In this document: piece by piece, positions 29,802-37,162 of the stretch
How positions within the stretch are numbered: the stretch's first letter is position 1
How the letters are laid out: each line of letters begins with the position of its first letter
Notes under the pieces: generated by a model
Databases searched by the model: none
Seen by the model: only the letters and a program-made list of their open reading frames with translations
Told to the model about the DNA's origin: nothing
Made by a program: the position numbers and the translations under genes
DNA from: Brachybacterium sp042666875
GTDB lineage: Bacteria > Actinomycetota > Actinomycetes > Actinomycetales > Dermabacteraceae
Assembly (NCBI RefSeq): GCF_042666875.1
Contig: NZ_JBHTCX010000008.1
Coordinates: forward strand, 120,075 to 184,074
DNA: 64,000 nucleotides
Reading direction: 5' to 3'

Positions 29802-30902
29802 TCACTGGCCCACGGAGGCCGGTGACGCGTCGGAGTCCGTGGAGACGCCGGTCTCCTCGGAGCCGCCAGCCCCCTTCCCCGCTCGCCGGCGGCGGACTCG
29901 TGCACGCAGTCCGCGCGCGAAGCGGTTCCCGGTCACGGTGGTGCGCAACCAGGTGACGATCGTGATCCAGGTGGCGCCGGAGACGAGCACGGCGTCCGCG
30001 GAGGCCATGATCCCGGAGAAGAACGGCAGTCCCATCGTCACGGCGATCGTGAGGTGCATGCCCAGCAGCATGAGCAGCGCGATCCGCCGGGTGATGGTGT
30101 TGAACAGCAGGAACGGGAAGGCGATCTGGGCGAGCACGGTCACGTAGGTCGCGATCACCACGGGCAGGGCCCAGTGGGTCATGAGGTCCGCCAGCGGCGG
30201 GAAGACGCCGTAGGCCTCGGACTGCAGCGGGTAGTAGACCGCGGTGCCCTCCTGCCACAGGCTGCCCTGGACCTTGTAGAGCCCTGCCTCGAGGTAGACG
30301 ATGCAGATCTGCGCGACCACCAGGCACAGCCCGATGTTGTGCAGCACGGATCCGGTCTGCGTCTCCGGGGCGTCCTTGGCGGCGCGGCGCCGGGCATCCA
30401 GCGACCAGCGACGGGAGATGTCTACCAGGATCAGGTAGATCAGCATGACCCGGATGAAGTAGTTGCCACCGTCGGAGATGGGCGTGTTCTGCCCGTTCAG
30501 CGTGGTGTAGGCGATGAACAGCAGCGGGGTGACGATGCGGGTGCGCCAGCCCAGGGTGAAGGCGACGACCAGAGCGATGGTGACGATGTACCAGGCCCAG
30601 AACAGCCCGGGCCCGGCCTGCTGGAGCAGGTCGAAGGGGAAGTTGTAGCCGAGGATCTCCCGATAGGGCTGCCAGTATCCGGAGCCCGGGCCCCAGATGC
30701 GCGAGGCGATCGGGAGGTTCAGCAATAGCCACCCGAGCAGGAAGCTGCCGGAGGCGATGCGCATGATCGCGAAGCCGTAATCGGCGTGGCGGTCGGCGAT
30801 GAACCAGGTGATCAGGCGATCGAACAGGCGCATCGGGGCGTCGCGGTGGGTGCGCAGCCAGTCCCGGACCGGGGCGGAGGTGCTGGGATCCTTCACGACC
30901 AT
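29802..30902 (-). CDS. HTTM-domain membrane protein (vitamin K-dependent carboxylase-like / SdpB-like)
   Basis: 366 residues; ATG at 30902 lies inside the end of the upstream gene (10-base overlap). The protein has several membrane helices with HTTM-type features: DRLITWFIADRHADYGFAIM, RIASGSFLLGWLLLN, TLGWRTRIVTPLLFIAYTTL, NGQNTPISDGGNYFIRVML and FPFLLFNTITRRIALLMLLG. The HTTM superfamily includes vitamin K-dependent gamma-glutamyl carboxylases and the bacterial SdpB family; which chemistry, if any, applies here cannot be read from sequence. It is translationally coupled to a DUF5819 gene, a known pairing. An LAQTG surface protein with Glu-containing repeats is encoded just upstream. Confidence 0.87.
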   Translation of the reverse strand: MVVKDPSTSAPVRDWLRTHRDAPMRLFDRLITWFIADRHADYGFAIMRIASGSFLLGWLLLNLPIASRIWGPGSGYWQPYREILGYNFPFDLLQQAGPGLFWAWYIVTIALVVAFTLGWRTRIVTPLLFIAYTTLNGQNTPISDGGNYFIRVMLIYLILVDISRRWSLDARRRAAKDAPETQTGSVLHNIGLCLVVAQICIVYLEAGLYKVQGSLWQEGTAVYYPLQSEAYGVFPPLADLMTHWALPVVIATYVTVLAQIAFPFLLFNTITRRIALLMLLGMHLTIAVTMGLPFFSGIMASADAVLVSGATWITIVTWLRTTVTGNRFARGLRARVRRRRAGKGAGGSEETGVSTDSDASPASVGQ

Positions 30903-31645
30903 GCTGCGTACACCTCCTCGTCGAACTCCGTCGCCGGGCGCCAGCCGATGTTCACCCACGACTGCGAGGGCTCCTCCGGCGGGTCGTGGCGCTGGTCGAA
31001 GTCGGGGACCGCGTCGCGGCGCATGCGCACTTCGACCAGGGTGACGTCCTCGCCGTACTCCTCGTACATGTACAGCGTCCCCAGGCCCACGGCGGAGTCC
31101 TCGAGCCGCTGATAGACGCGGAGGTCGCTGAGCTGGGCGGGGCTGTAGGTCTCCTCGGCCTCGGCGGAGTAGAGGTCGACGCCGAAGACGGGCTCCCCGT
31201 CGATGTGGTTGTCCTCCGCCATGGCCTGCTGGTCCTGGGAAAGGTCGCGCGCGGCGGGCCAGAGCCGGCCGTGGACCACCTTGGACTGGCGGGATTCGCG
31301 ATTGGCGAAGATGTTGTAGTCGACCGCTTCGAGCTCCTCGGCGGTGACGTTGCGCCATGGGGTGAACTCGGCCCCGGCGTCGCTGCCGCCGGCGCAGACC
31401 TCACGGGAGCTGACGCAGGCGCGCACCAGCATGTTCTCGTCCTGGGAGTAGGGGCCGGGGGCAAAGAGGTTCCAGCCCTGATCGAGCGGGCCGAGGAAGT
31501 ACCGGTTCAGGGCCGGCTGCAGGGACTGCTTGATCGGGGTGTCCGGACCGGTGTAGGCGAGAGTGGCGCCGATGTGGCCGGCGGCGAGGAGCCCGACGAT
31601 CGCCAGGACCACCGCGGGAAGACGGCGGATGCGGGGCTTAGCCAT
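30893..31645 (-). CDS. DUF5819-family membrane-anchored protein
   Basis: 250 residues from an ATG at 31645; no good Shine-Dalgarno sequence is visible. One N-terminal helix (LPAVVLAIVGLLAAGHIGAT) anchors an extracellular domain with the family motif LDQGWNLFAPGPYSQDENML. A later segment reads TPWRNVTAEELEAVDYNIFA. DUF5819 proteins are commonly encoded beside HTTM proteins, as here, where the two genes overlap by ten bases. They probably form a membrane complex, by analogy to SdpA/SdpB; the substrate is unknown. Confidence 0.85.
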   Translation of the reverse strand: MAKPRIRRLPAVVLAIVGLLAAGHIGATLAYTGPDTPIKQSLQPALNRYFLGPLDQGWNLFAPGPYSQDENMLVRACVSSREVCAGGSDAGAEFTPWRNVTAEELEAVDYNIFANRESRQSKVVHGRLWPAARDLSQDQQAMAEDNHIDGEPVFGVDLYSAEAEETYSPAQLSDLRVYQRLEDSAVGLGTLYMYEEYGEDVTLVEVRMRRDAVPDFDQRHDPPEEPSQSWVNIGWRPATEFDEEVYAAWS

Positions 31646-31714
31646 GCGAGGAGAGTCCGTTCTGCGAACTATGTGGAGAAGAGGGGGTTTGCGAAGAAGC
31701 GGTGACGACGGGCC

Positions 31715-31759
31715 GATGGCCGCCGGGCGCGGCACCGAGGTGCCGGCCCGACGGCCATC
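31715..31759 (-). terminator. Strong hairpin terminator after the LAQTG protein gene
   Basis: GATGGCCG-CC-GGGC... (31715-31736) pairs with 31739-31759 through a two-base loop; only one mismatch and one bulge occur in about 21 base pairs. It lies 22 bases after the stop of the minus-strand LAQTG gene and separates it from the DUF5819 gene. Confidence 0.85.
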
Positions 31760-31780
31760 AGTGTGTGTACTGCGAGTCGG

Positions 31781-32872
31781 TCAGCGACCGGCCCGACGAC
31801 GGGTGATCAGCGCCGCGCTGCCCGCGAGGAGCAGCAGGGCAGCCAGCCCGGCCATGGCGGCGGTGCCGGCCGCACCGGTCTGGGCGAGCGAGCCGCCCCC
31901 GTTGCCGCTGGTGCCACCATCGTACGAACCACCGGAGCCGTTTCCGCCCCAGCCGCCCGAGGTGCCGTTGCCACCGGTGTTGGCGGACGTGTTGTCCGCA
32001 CCATTGTCACCGGCATCGTCGGCAGTGTTGTCCCCGGCGTTGTCAGCGGTGTTGTCTCCACCGTTGGCAGCGCCGTTGTCCGCACCCGAGCCGTTGGTCA
32101 CGGGCAGGGTCACGGTCGCGGACTCACCGGTCTCGGCTTCGGCCACGATCTCGTAGTCGCCGGGAGCGGAACCCTCGGGAACCGTGATCTCGGCAGTGAA
32201 GCCACCGTTGTCATCGGTGGTGACAGTGACCGGGTCGCCGACGGGGTTGCCCTCGGGATCGGTCAGCTGCACCTCGACCTCGGTGTTCGGCGGGAAGTTC
32301 TCGCCGGTCACCGTGGTGGACTCACCGTCGTCGACGGTCTCCGGGTCGACCGAGACGGTCGGATCCTCGGTGGTGCCGTCATCGCCGGTGTTGTCACCGG
32401 TGTTCTCACCCGTGTTGTCGGCGGTGTTCTCACCGGTGTTGTCCGCACCGTTCTCGCCGGTGTTGTCACCGGTGTTGTCGGTGGTGTTCTCACCGGTGTT
32501 GTCGGCCGTGTTGTCCGCACCGTTGTCCGACCCCGACTCGTTGGTCACCGTGAGGATGTCCGTGACGGAGTCGCCACCCTCGGGTGTGGCCACCACGAAG
32601 TAGTCAGCCGCAGGAGTGCCCTCGGGAACGGTGACCTCGGTGGTGAAGCCACCGTCGTCATCGGTCGTGACAGTGACCGGGTCCCCGACGGGGCTGCCCT
32701 CGGGATCGGTCAGCTGCACCTCGACCTCCAGCGGCAGCGTGCGCGTGGTGCCCTGCAGGCTGCCGGCGACGGTGATCGTGGCGCCGAACTCGCCGAGCGC
32801 CCGCGCGAAGGACAGCACCGTGCCCGAGGCCAGGCTCGGCAGCATCAGCGGCAGCGTCACCCGCAGCAGCAC
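31781..32872 (-). CDS. LAQTG-anchored Ig-repeat wall protein whose N-terminus derives from a molybdate permease (chimeric)
   Basis: 363 residues if started at the GTG at 32872. Residues 1-48 are not a signal peptide but the end of a ModB-type permease (TLPLMLPSLASGTVLSFARA then LGEFGATITVAGSLQGTTRT). At 32728/32729 the frame passes without interruption into an Ig-like repeat (VEVQLTDPEGSPVGDP). Two such repeats flank an Asn/Asp/Glu/Thr-rich block of GDNTGEN-like units. The C-terminus has LAQTG at about 329-333, a hydrophobic helix and RRRAGR. The first Ig repeat lacks the N-terminal about 27 residues (TVSVDPETVDDGESTTVTGE...) that the second has. So the original N-terminus of the wall protein has been lost, by deletion or by a misassembly in draft sequence. 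Whether the hybrid is exported is unknown. Confidence 0.8.
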   Translation of the reverse strand: MLLRVTLPLMLPSLASGTVLSFARALGEFGATITVAGSLQGTTRTLPLEVEVQLTDPEGSPVGDPVTVTTDDDGGFTTEVTVPEGTPAADYFVVATPEGGDSVTDILTVTNESGSDNGADNTADNTGENTTDNTGDNTGENGADNTGENTADNTGENTGDNTGDDGTTEDPTVSVDPETVDDGESTTVTGENFPPNTEVEVQLTDPEGNPVGDPVTVTTDDNGGFTAEITVPEGSAPGDYEIVAEAETGESATVTLPVTNGSGADNGAANGGDNTADNAGDNTADDAGDNGADNTSANTGGNGTSGGWGGNGSGGSYDGGTSGNGGGSLAQTGAAGTAAMAGLAALLLLAGSAALITRRRAGR

Positions 32873-32938
32873 TCTGCTGGGCCGGGCGCCGAGCGAGGCG
32901 GCCGCGTACCTGCGGTGCGCAGCGCCCCCCGGGCATGG
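32729..32938 (-). pseudogene. modB: 3' fragment of a molybdate ABC transporter permease gene
   Basis: The frame opens just after a TGA near 32939 and reads RRYAAASLGARPSRVLLRVT then LPLMLPSLASG and FARALGEFGATITVAG, the conserved C-terminal loop and helix of ModB, including the cytoplasmic EAA-type motif (AAASLGA). Everything N-terminal to this (about 150 residues in the family) is absent, and neither modA nor modC is in the window. The fragment is fused in frame to the LAQTG protein. Confidence 0.82.
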
Positions 32939-32972
32939 TCACCCGTACCGACAGACTCATGCGGCGGCACCC

Positions 32973-33007
32973 GGCCGGCACGCAAACCCCGGGAATGCGT
33001 GCCGGCC
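32973..33007. terminator. Perfect 12-bp hairpin stranded between divergent genes
   Basis: GGCCGGCACGCA (32973-32984) and its exact complement (32996-33007) flank an 11-base loop. It has the form of an intrinsic terminator, but both flanking genes read away from it and it ends only 19 bases before the luciferase-like start codon. It may be the leftover 3' end of a lost gene, or a translational control hairpin. Confidence 0.6.
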
Positions 33008-33026
33008 GACGGGCGTTGCGCCGCCA

Positions 33027-34085
33027 GTGACCGATACCGCGAACCCTGCCCTGTCCGTCCTCGATCTGGTGCCGGTGCGCACCGGTCAGAGCTCCGCCCA
33101 CGCCGTGGCCTCATCCATGGCCCTGGCGCAGAGAGCCGACGAGCTCGAGTATCGCCGCTACTGGTTCGCCGAGCACCACAACATGGCGGCCGTCGCCTCC
33201 ACGACGCCCCCGGTGCTGATCTCAGCGGCCGCCTCGCGCACCTCACGGATCCGCCTCGGCTCAGGCGGGGTGATGCTGCCCAACCACGCCCCGCTGATCG
33301 TGGCCGAGCAGTTCGCGGCGCTGGAGGCGATCGCCCCGGGCCGGATCGACCTGGGCCTGGGCCGCGCGCCGGGGAGCGATCCGGTGATCACACAGCTGCT
33401 GCGCCGCTCCGGCACCACCAGCGAGGCCCAGGAGTTCCCGCAGAACGTCCAGGAGATCATGGAGATCATGAGCCCGGACGGGGCGAGCTTCTCCTTCAGC
33501 AACGGCGGCACCTACGAGGCCCGAGCGACCCCGGCCGCGACCGCGTCGCCCGAGGTGTGGCTGCTGGGCTCGAGCGACTTCTCCGCCCGCCTCGCGGCGC
33601 AGCTGGGCCTGCCCTACGTGTTCGCCAACCACTTCGGTGCCCCGGGCCTCGAGCAGGCGATGACGCTGTACCGCGAGACGTACCAGCCCAGCGAGCGCCA
33701 TCCCCAGCCGCAGTCCTTCCTCACGGCCAACGTCTCCGTCGCACCCACCGAGGAGGAGGCCCACCAGCGCGCCCTGCCGATGCTGCGACAGTTCGCCCGG
33801 ATGCGCACCAACGCTCCGATGCGGCCGCTGGAGACCATCGAGGAGGTCCTGGCATCGCCCTCCGAGGGCGCCGAGGCGCAGGCCCTGGAGCAGGTGCGCT
33901 CCTCGTGGTTCATCGGCACCCCGGAACAGGTCGCTCCGCGGCTGCGCGAGTTCGCCGCCGCCAGCGGGGTGGAGGAGATCATGGTCTCCGGCTCCCTGGG
34001 CGCCTACGAGTCCGAGCCCCTCGATGAGCCGACGGGCAATGCCCAGACGCTCCAGCTGCTGGCCGAGGCGATGTTCACCGTCTGA
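33027..34085 (+). CDS. LLM-class flavin-dependent oxidoreductase (luciferase-like monooxygenase)
   Basis: 352 residues from a GTG at 33027 (VTDTANPALSVLDLVPVRTG), chosen because family members begin at this point; the ribosome site is poor. Family features: YRRYWFAEHHNMAAVASTTP, RIRLGSGGVMLPNHAPLIVA, EQFAALEAIAPGRIDLGLGR and APGSDPVITQLLRR. It belongs to the subgroup often annotated as MsnO8/YhbW-like oxidoreductases, which use reduced FMN and oxygen; the substrate is unknown. It stands alone on the plus strand beside the disrupted modB region. Confidence 0.92.
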   Translation: MTDTANPALSVLDLVPVRTGQSSAHAVASSMALAQRADELEYRRYWFAEHHNMAAVASTTPPVLISAAASRTSRIRLGSGGVMLPNHAPLIVAEQFAALEAIAPGRIDLGLGRAPGSDPVITQLLRRSGTTSEAQEFPQNVQEIMEIMSPDGASFSFSNGGTYEARATPAATASPEVWLLGSSDFSARLAAQLGLPYVFANHFGAPGLEQAMTLYRETYQPSERHPQPQSFLTANVSVAPTEEEAHQRALPMLRQFARMRTNAPMRPLETIEEVLASPSEGAEAQALEQVRSSWFIGTPEQVAPRLREFAAASGVEEIMVSGSLGAYESEPLDEPTGNAQTLQLLAEAMFTV

Positions 34086-34287
34086 CCGCCCCGCACCGCT
34101 GGAGCCCCGCCGCGTCGTCACGGGCCTCCGCGCCGCACCGAGCGAGCCTGCACTCCGGCGCCGGGAGCATCGCGATGCGTGCCACGAGCCACCCACAGCG
34201 CCCTCGGCGCACAACGATCGCATTACATCGGCGACGCGCAGGCACAGGACCCGTGCTTGAACCTTCCGCGGTCGCATGTGCCCGCCA

Positions 34288-34293
34288 TACCCT
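34288..34293 (+). promoter_or_regulatory. Candidate -10 element for a leaderless PBP transcript
   Basis: TACCCT (a TANNNT -10) is followed by six bases and then the ATG of the PBP gene, placing the expected transcription start at or next to the start codon. The patatin gene has the same TACCCT-N6-ATG arrangement, and neither gene has a Shine-Dalgarno sequence. No clear -35 is visible. Confidence 0.4.
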
Positions 34294-34299
34294 GGAAAC

Positions 34300-36652
34300 A
34301 TGGCCAGCACTCCGTCCACTTCCCCTTCCGGACGTCCCCTTCCCGTCGCCATGTTGCAGTTCCTGTACCTGCTGCTGGGGATGATCGCCGTCTCGGCGCT
34401 GGGGGGCGTGCTGCTCGCCGCCTTCTTCCTGCCGGCGGTCTCGGCCGCCTCCGCGGTCGCCGAGGACGGGGTGGAGCTGTTCGAGTCCTACCCGACCGAG
34501 CTCGAAGTCCAGCCCCTGAACGAGGCCAGCCGGATCGAGGCGGCCGACGGATCATTGCTGGCGACCTTCTACACCGAGAACCGCATCATGGTGCCGCTGG
34601 AGAAGATCTCGCCGCACATGCAGCATGCAGTGATCGCGGTCGAGGACCGCCGGTTCTACGAGCACGGCGGCGTGGACCTCAAGGGGACCGCGCGCGCCTT
34701 CCTCAGCAACATGGGCGGTGGCCCCACGCAGGGCGGATCGACGCTGACCCAGCAGTACGTCAAGAACGCCCTGCTGATGGATGCGGTCCAGCGCGGCGAC
34801 CAGGAAGACATCAAAGAGGCCACGGAACAGACCTACGGGCGCAAGGCGCGTGAGGCGAAGCTGGCGATCTCGCTGGAGAAGCGCTGGAGCAAGGACGAGA
34901 TCCTCAACGCCTACCTCAACGTCGCCCAGTTCGGCCCCTCCCAATACGGCGTCGAGACCGGCGCCCGGCACTACTTCTCCAAGAACGCTGCCGATCTGAA
35001 TCCGGGCGAGGCGGCGCTGCTGGCGGGCGTGACCAACGGCCCGAACCAGTACGACCCGGTGGACCATCCCGAGGCGGGCGAGCAGCGCCGCAACGAGGTG
35101 CTCGCGGACATGCGCAGCGAGGGCTACATCACCGAGGAGGAGTACACCCAGTACACCGAGCAGCCGGTGGAGGACATGCTGCAGATCCAGAACGTGCGGG
35201 CAGGCTGCGCCGACGCGGGCCGCAGCGGGTTCTTCTGCGACTACGTCACCCGCACCCTGCTCAGTGACCCCGAGTTCGCCCCGACGTACGAGGAGCGCCA
35301 GAAGCTGCTCTACGGGGGCGGGCTGACCATCCGCACCACGCTGGATCCGGTCAAGCAGAAGATCGCCGGGGAGATCCTCGAACGCCGCGTGCCCGGGGAT
35401 GCGCAGCACGGCTTCGGCCACTCGATCGTGACCGTCGAGCCGGGCACCGGCAACATTCTCACGATGGCCGAGAACCGTACGTTCAACCCGTATCAAGAGG
35501 TCAATCCGGGTGAGACGGCGATCAACTACAACGTCCCCAAGGCCCTCGGCGGCTCCAGCGGCTTCCCCGTCGGCTCCACGTTCAAGCCCTTCGTGCTCCA
35601 GGAATGGCTGGAGACGAACCACAGCATCACCGACAGGGTGAGCACGGTGCGCGAGCCCATGTCCCGCTTCCCCGCGAAGTGCCTGCCTCGCGGCGCGTGG
35701 CGGGAGAACCCCGGGTACAACCCGGACAACGCCGTCTCGGTGCGGATCTCCCCCATGGAGACCGCGCTGAACGCCACGAAGTTCTCGATCAACACCGCGT
35801 ACGCGAACATGGCCCGGCAGCTGGATCTGTGCGACATCGCCGAGGGCGCGCGGGAGCTCGGCGTGGTCCCCGCGACCCACGATCCCGCGGATCCGCAGAC
35901 GTGGGACGCCAGCATCGAGGACATCTACGGCACCGAACTGGCCCCGGCCGTGATCGTGCTCGGTGAGGTGCGCATCTCCGCGCTGGACATGGCAGGCGCC
36001 TATGCGACCTACGCCGCCGGCGGGACGTATTGCAAGCCGCAGGCGGTCACCGAGGTCATCGACCGCAACGGCGAGGCCATGCCGATCTCCGGGGCCGAAT
36101 GCCATCAGGCGGTGGACAAGAAGGTCGCCGACACCATGGCCTGGACCCTCGAGCAGGACCTCGAGGACCCCCGCGCCACCGGCAAGGGCAAGATCATCGA
36201 GGGCCACCCCGCCGGCGGCAAGACCGGCACCTCCGGCTCCCAGTTCCACACCTGGTACGTCGGCTTCACNCAACATCTCCCCCGGCGGCTTCCCGGTCGA
36301 TGACCAGATGCTCCGCCACGGCCACGTGTGGGGCAACACCGTCTCCCTGCCCACCTGGCAGGAGTACATGACGCGCGTCCACGAGGGCCTGCCCAGCGAA
36401 CCCTTCCCGTCCGCACCGGCAGCGACGAAGGCGCCCCCGCCGCAGGCGGATCAGAACGGCGGGGTCCCCTCCGTCTCCGGCATGTATCTCTCCCAGGCCA
36501 AAGCCACGCTGCAGGCAGCCGGCTACAACTACGAGGTGCGCAACGAGCCCTCGAGCACGGTGGGCAAATGGTACGTGATCGGCACTGATCCGCCTGCCGG
36601 CACCCCGCTGCCCCAGGGCGAGACGGTGGTCATCCGCCAGTCCACCGGGTAA
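34300..36652 (+). CDS. Class A penicillin-binding protein with PASTA domain, interrupted by an assembly gap
   Basis: About 784 residues are represented. After one membrane helix (LQFLYLLLGMIAVSALGGVL) comes the GT51 glycosyltransferase domain (AVEDRRFYEHGGVDLKGTAR, QGGSTLTQQYVKN). The transpeptidase domain has the nucleophile motif GSTFKPF, the SIN triad in ATKFSINTAYANMA, and KTGTSG. A single C-terminal PASTA domain (VPSVSGMYLSQAKATLQAAG) ends in VVIRQSTG. An undetermined base at 36270, right after TWYVGFT, shifts the frame. The expected family sequence after that point (PQxxTAVWVG-like, about a dozen residues) is missing, so the gap is probably longer than one base. It polymerises and cross-links peptidoglycan. 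Confidence 0.92.
36270..36270. other. Undetermined base / probable assembly gap
   Basis: The only ambiguous base in the window. Upstream and downstream frames of the PBP gene differ by one, and a conserved piece of the transpeptidase domain is absent, so contigs were probably joined here. Confidence 0.9.
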
Positions 36653-36666
36653 GGGGCCGACGGTCC

Positions 36667-36701
36667 GGGCTCCGGGGCGAGGCACCCCGGCGCTGGAGCC
36701 C
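36667..36701. terminator. Bulged hairpin between converging PBP and gvpO genes
   Basis: GGGCTCC (36667-36673) pairs with GGAGCCC (36695-36701), and GGGG (36674-36677) with CCCC (36685-36688), leaving a 6-base bulge. It lies 14 bases after the PBP stop and could serve both directions. Confidence 0.45.
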
Positions 36702-36749
36702 GCCCGCGCGCCTCGCCCGCCCGCGCGCCTCGCCCGCCGGCGGGTCTCG
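36699..36749. repeat. 17-bp tandem repeat, three copies
   Basis: CCCGCCCGCGCGCCTCG is repeated exactly at 36699-36715 and 36716-36732, with a third diverged copy (CCCGCCGGCGGGTCTCG) at 36733-36749, in the space between converging genes. Confidence 0.85.
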
Positions 36750-36781
36750 CCGCGGCTCCTCCCCCGGCCTGGAGCGGAGCC

Positions 36782-37162
36782 TCAGCTCTCGACGCGTCCG
36801 CGGGTGTAGCGGGATTCGCGCTTGTACGAGGTCAGCTCGCCTCGATCGTCGACGTACACGCTGTACTCGGCCAGGATGTCCGTGGTGTCCGGGACCCGAC
36901 GGGATTCGAGGAACTCGAGACTCACCTTCCAGCCGTCCTCCTGGCGTTCGACCGCGATGACGGACTCGGGAACCCGACCGGTCAGCTCCGCGAGGTGACC
37001 GGTCGAGCGGCGAACCGCTCCCTTGGCCGTCAGCACCTTCTTCCGCCGGCGCCGGCCGGAGGGCTTCTTCTCGGCGCGGGACCCTCTGTCCTGACGGCCC
37101 TGCTCCTTCTCGTCCTCAGTCCCGTCGCCGCCCGGGTCGTTGTTCTGCGAGGCCTGTGCCAT
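36782..37162 (-). CDS. gvpO: Gas vesicle accessory protein GvpO
   Basis: 126 residues from the ATG at 37162, whose first base is the last base of the upstream stop codon; a GTG three bases earlier is possible. The charged N-terminal 40 residues (RAEKKPSGRRRRKK) are followed by the GvpO domain: AELTGRVPESVIAVERQEDG, WKVSLEFLESRRVPDTTDIL and AEYSVYVDDRGELTSYKRES ending RYTRG. GvpO is found only in gas vesicle clusters, where it is thought to affect expression or assembly. No structural gvpA/B and no gvpF/L, J, K, N or S lie in this window, so it is an orphan within this view. It is the last gene of a three-gene overlapping operon. Confidence 0.92.
   Translation of the reverse strand: MAQASQNNDPGGDGTEDEKEQGRQDRGSRAEKKPSGRRRRKKVLTAKGAVRRSTGHLAELTGRVPESVIAVERQEDGWKVSLEFLESRRVPDTTDILAEYSVYVDDRGELTSYKRESRYTRGRVES

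Noticed and set aside
29509..30147. A 212-codon plus-strand frame in the long intergenic stretch
   Set aside because: Its second half is antisense to the HTTM gene and its first half is compositionally odd, with no ribosome site.
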